This document shows positions 61,089 to 64,000 of a DNA stretch of 64,000 nt, piece after piece. The stretch covers positions 2,852,001-2,916,000 of the forward strand of contig NZ_CP065534.1 of the NCBI RefSeq assembly GCF_015999465.1, written 5' to 3'. The stretch's first letter is position 1. Every line of letters starts with the position of its first letter. Origin of the DNA: Lonsdalea populi. Lineage in GTDB: Bacteria; Pseudomonadota; Gammaproteobacteria; Enterobacterales; Enterobacteriaceae. The notes below the pieces were generated by a model. It made no database searches and was not told the origin of the DNA. It saw only the letters and a list, made by a program, of their open reading frames with translations. The translations under genes and the position numbers were made by a program.

Positions 61089-61201
61089 AGCACACGCTCT
61101 CTTTTAGTGAATATTTAGCTAAAAAACATTCACTTTTATTTATCATAATTACCCTCAGAATAGCTCTAACATCGTTCCACTTAATTTTTGGAAAAAGAAA
61201 A

Positions 61202-62368
61202 TTGAGTCATGTTCGGCATTTCCAGCCCTTTTTATCATCCGTTCGAACCGCGCTGTTCGGCATGATGATTTTGGCTTTAGGAATGGGGATCGGACGTTTT
61301 CTTTTCACCCCCATGTTGCCGGTCATGCTGAGCGAGAACCTGTTTACCTTCAATCAGCTTTCGTATCTTGCCAGCGCCAATTATGCGGGATATCTGGCCG
61401 GTAGCCTGCTGTTCACTTTCAGCCGCCTCATTCCCCCCGCGCGCACCCGCGCGACGCTGTTTGCCACCGCCATTACAACCGCCGCGCTGACTTTCGCTAT
61501 GGCGCTTACCACTCACTTTCCCCTGACGCTGGTGATTCGTTTCGCCGCTGGTGTCGCCAGCGCGGGTACGATGATTTTCGGTTCATTGAACATGATGCGC
61601 CTCACGCATAATTTTGGGGCTATCGCTGCGCTCTATGCGGGCGTTGGCGTAGGGATCATCTTGGGGAATGAGTATGTCGTCGCCGGTCAGCGCTACGCGC
61701 TGGACGCCGAGACGCTATGGGGGGGAGCAGGCCTGCTGTCCACCCTGCTGTTACTGGGGATGTGGCTGCTAACCCCCCAACGTTCTACGGCGTCTGTCGG
61801 CGTCGCGCCCACGCCGGTCAAACAGGAAAACATTCTCTGGTGGCAGTTGGCGCTGCTCTATGGGCTCGCCGGCTTCGGTTACATCATCATTGCCACCTAT
61901 CTGCCGCTGATGGCCAAAACACTGGCATTCCCGCTTCTTGCCAGCCACCTGTGGTCGCTGGTCGGTCTAGGCATCGTTCCCGGCTGCTTCATCTGGCTAT
62001 GGGCTGCGAGCCGTTGGGGAACGCTGCAATGTCTGACGGCGAATCTTTTCCTACAGGGAGTTTGCGTCCTGATGACCTTGCTAAGCGACTCGCCCATGCT
62101 GTTAATCATCAGCAGCCTCGGTTTCGGCGCAACGTTTATGGGCACGACTTCGCTGGTGATGCCGTTAGCCAAACGCATTCGCGTTCCGCGACATATCAAT
62201 CTGCTTGGGCTGGTCACGCTGACTTACGGCATCGGACAAATCGCCGGTCCTTTACTGGCCAATGCGTTGAAATCCAGTCCTCATGCGGTCGTTTCCGCCA
62301 TTGTATGCGGTGCCGTCTCGCTATTTATCGCATCTGGAATAAGTTGTTTCACCACAGGAAATCGTTAA
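61202..62368 (+). CDS. YbfB/YjiJ-family MFS transporter
   Basis: This 388-residue protein has about 12 membrane segments and the YbfB signature LGMGIGRFLFTPMLPVM in TM1, then YLASANYAGYLAGSLL and LYGLAGFGYIIIATYLPL. The frame needs a TTG start at 61202 behind a GGAAAAAG stretch, because the first ATG in frame (61262) lies inside TM1. Substrate is unknown. It is followed after 27 bases by the FAD/NAD(P)-binding gene, with AAGGAG between them, suggesting an operon for uptake or export and redox change of a small molecule. Confidence 0.86.
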   Translation: MSHVRHFQPFLSSVRTALFGMMILALGMGIGRFLFTPMLPVMLSENLFTFNQLSYLASANYAGYLAGSLLFTFSRLIPPARTRATLFATAITTAALTFAMALTTHFPLTLVIRFAAGVASAGTMIFGSLNMMRLTHNFGAIAALYAGVGVGIILGNEYVVAGQRYALDAETLWGGAGLLSTLLLLGMWLLTPQRSTASVGVAPTPVKQENILWWQLALLYGLAGFGYIIIATYLPLMAKTLAFPLLASHLWSLVGLGIVPGCFIWLWAASRWGTLQCLTANLFLQGVCVLMTLLSDSPMLLIISSLGFGATFMGTTSLVMPLAKRIRVPRHINLLGLVTLTYGIGQIAGPLLANALKSSPHAVVSAIVCGAVSLFIASGISCFTTGNR

Positions 62369-62395
62369 TGTTCGATCATTCAAAGGAGATGAGTT

Positions 62396-64000
62396 ATGGC
62401 TCGAACTACCGTCGCAATAGTGGGCATGGGCCCAAGAGGATTAAGTATTCTTGAACGTTTAATTACGCTTTATGACCACTCACCACATCCAGAAGGAATG
62501 GAAATCCTGCTCGTTGACCCCAATGAAATTGGCACGGGCGCGCACAGTCCTCAACAGCCCGACCACCTGCTGGTGAATACCGTCGCCAGCCAAATCACGC
62601 TATTCGGTGACGAATCGGTCAAAAATAGCGGTCCTATTCGCCAAGGGCTTAATTTTTTTGAGTGGGCCAGAGCGAACGGCTATCGAAACAAAAACGGCGC
62701 TGAAATTCAGGAAAACGATTATCTTCCCCGTCGCCTGCTGGGCAAATATCTCGTCTGGGGATACCACGAAATTACCCGCAGCCTGCCGCACGATCTCGTG
62801 ATCAGCCATCGACCATACCGCGCCGCCAATATGACGGTACAGAATAACGGAAAAACCACGATTGCTCTGCAAAGCGGGACGTGCGTCACGGCCGATTTTG
62901 TTTTTATCACCACCGGGCACGGCCACAATATGCTGTCCATTGATGATCACGTTCTGCTGCAATTCGTGGCTGCCAATCGCACGCACAATCCACATCTTCA
63001 GTATTTCAGCACGACTTATCCAACCACGATGCTGGACGACATCTCGCCGCAGTCACGAGTGCTGATTCAAGGCACGGGGCTTACCGCTTACGATGTGCTG
63101 TCGCAATTGACCTATGGTCGAGGGGGCGTATTCACCGAAGAGGAAGGCCGGTTGCGCTACACGCCCAGCGGACGCGAACCGGCTGTCGCCCTGTTCTCGC
63201 GTCAGGCGCTGCCGTTCAGTAGCCGCGGCCGTAACCAAAAGGGCGTAGGAGGGCAATACCATCCCGCATTCATCACCCTCACCGCCCTGGACGAACTTCG
63301 CCAACAGAATCTCCGCGATACGGGATCGTCGAAGCTGGATTTTGAAAAACAGGTTCTGCCTCTGCTGGTGAAAGAAATGTGCTACGTCTATCGCAGCACA
63401 CTGGAGAAGCACTGGCCGGATGCCGCGAACTATCAGGAAGATCCCGCCGATCGTCAGTCTATCCTCACGCTGTTTTATCCACATCACGGGAAGTCATTCG
63501 CTTCGCTGCAGGACTACACCGAGTTCTTTATGGCGCATCTGATTGACGATCTTCACGCCGCGGAACAAGGCAATATCGAGGGTGCCGTCAAAGCGGCCAC
63601 CGATGTGATTAGAGACGCGCGCGACATTCTGCGCAATGCGATCGATTTCGGCGGGTTGACCGGCGAATCTCATCAGCGTCTATTGGAACACTATGCGCCA
63701 ATTTTTAACCGCATCGCGGTAGGGCCGCCGCTAGAGCGTAACCGTGAACTGCTGGCGCTAATGGAGGCGGGAGTGGTCAAGCTTGCGGGGGGCCTGCGTC
63801 AACACTGCTGCTCAATGCCCAATCGGGCTGTTTCGAGATTAAAAGCTCGTTTACCGATACGAACAGCCGGACGGAATTCGATGTACTGATCAAAGCCAAG
63901 ATCGACAGTTTCTCCGCGTTGCATGATGATTCGCCGTTTATCCGCAATCTGATCGCACAGGGCGTCATCCGCCCTTTCATCAACCAGGACTATCATCCCG
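62396..64000 (+). pseudogene. FAD/NAD(P)-binding protein (NAD_binding_9 type), frame broken at a G6 tract and cut by window edge
   Basis: The protein begins TTVAIVGMGPRGLSILERL, a FAD/NAD(P)-binding fold of the type found in HI0933-unlike, PRGLSILERL-type oxidoreductases (Pfam NAD_binding_9), with QPDHLLVNTVASQITLFGD, YLPRRLLGKYLVWGY and a second nucleotide fold at VLIQGTGLTAYDVLSQL. The frame runs intact for about 463 residues to VVKLAGG and then reads unlike the family (LRQHCCSMPNR) to a stop at 63889. In the neighbouring frame similarity goes on as PASTLLLNAQSGCFEIK through SALHDDSPFIRNLIAQGVIRPF to the window end. The change happens at six consecutive G (63787-63792); one extra G would restore the frame. 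It could be a recent mutation, slippage or a sequence error. Confidence 0.8.

Overview
The window is chromosomal DNA of an enterobacterium, roughly 55% G+C by eye. The housekeeping blocks keep Escherichia coli-like order: ribB/ubiK, zipA/cysZ-cysK, ptsHI-crr, cysM-yfeX-yfeY-ypeA-hemF, talA and nudK. A KdgM-type oligogalacturonate porin, a two-partner-secretion haemagglutinin locus, an Entner-Doudoroff gntK-edd operon and a high number of decayed genes suggest a plant-associated member of the Pectobacteriaceae (Brenneria, Lonsdalea, Pectobacterium or Dickeya relatives). The genus is an inference, not something read directly.

Left third (1-25.9 kb) is accessory. A CdiA/FHA-type exoprotein gene (TpsA, cut by the window edge) lies downstream of its TpsB transporter on the minus strand. 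Divergent from them is a CRP-site-preceded operon holding a UlaABC-type PTS, a phosphofructokinase-like kinase, an unknown 92-residue protein, a P-loop kinase fused to a class I tagatose-bisphosphate-type aldolase, and then a HAD phosphatase. It looks like a complete but unassigned uptake, second-phosphorylation and cleavage route for a sugar. An EutE/PduP-like CoA-acylating aldehyde dehydrogenase with an EutR-like regulator follows, without any other eut gene. Next come a glucose 1-dehydrogenase plus GlcU glucose uptake pair, a collapsed MFS sugar transporter, a haloperoxidase-type hydrolase, a GNAT enzyme, a PAS-LuxR regulator, a collapsed NCS1 permease, and a KdgM-type porin followed by a histidine acid phosphatase/phytase.

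Middle (25.9-40.2 kb): a minus-strand pair of a DUF2075/SF1-like ATPase and a divergent peptide deformylase; an MliC lipoprotein; gntK-edd with two abutting GntR palindromes; yqhA; an XRE regulator-queuosine precursor transporter-queF operon; mdtG; a ydfZ-like gene; alkB interrupted by one in-frame TGA; fumarase A; and a multiply broken tehB. Glucose taken up by GlcU could be oxidised by Gdh to gluconate and enter the Entner-Doudoroff route through GntK and Edd.

Right third (40.2-64 kb) is mostly core: ribB with an FMN riboswitch, ubiK, zipA, cysZ, cysK, ptsH-ptsI-crr, then a CpxAR-like two-component system divergent from a MacAB-type exporter, sitting between crr and cysM. After cysM-yfeX-yfeY, ypeA, hemF, a UPF0178 gene, talA and nudK, the window ends with a LysR regulator divergent from a YbfB-type MFS transporter and an FAD/NAD(P)-binding protein whose frame breaks at a run of six G. 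At least four genes are clearly damaged (MFS porter, NCS1 permease, alkB, tehB) and a fifth (the FAD protein) is probably so, which points to ongoing gene loss.
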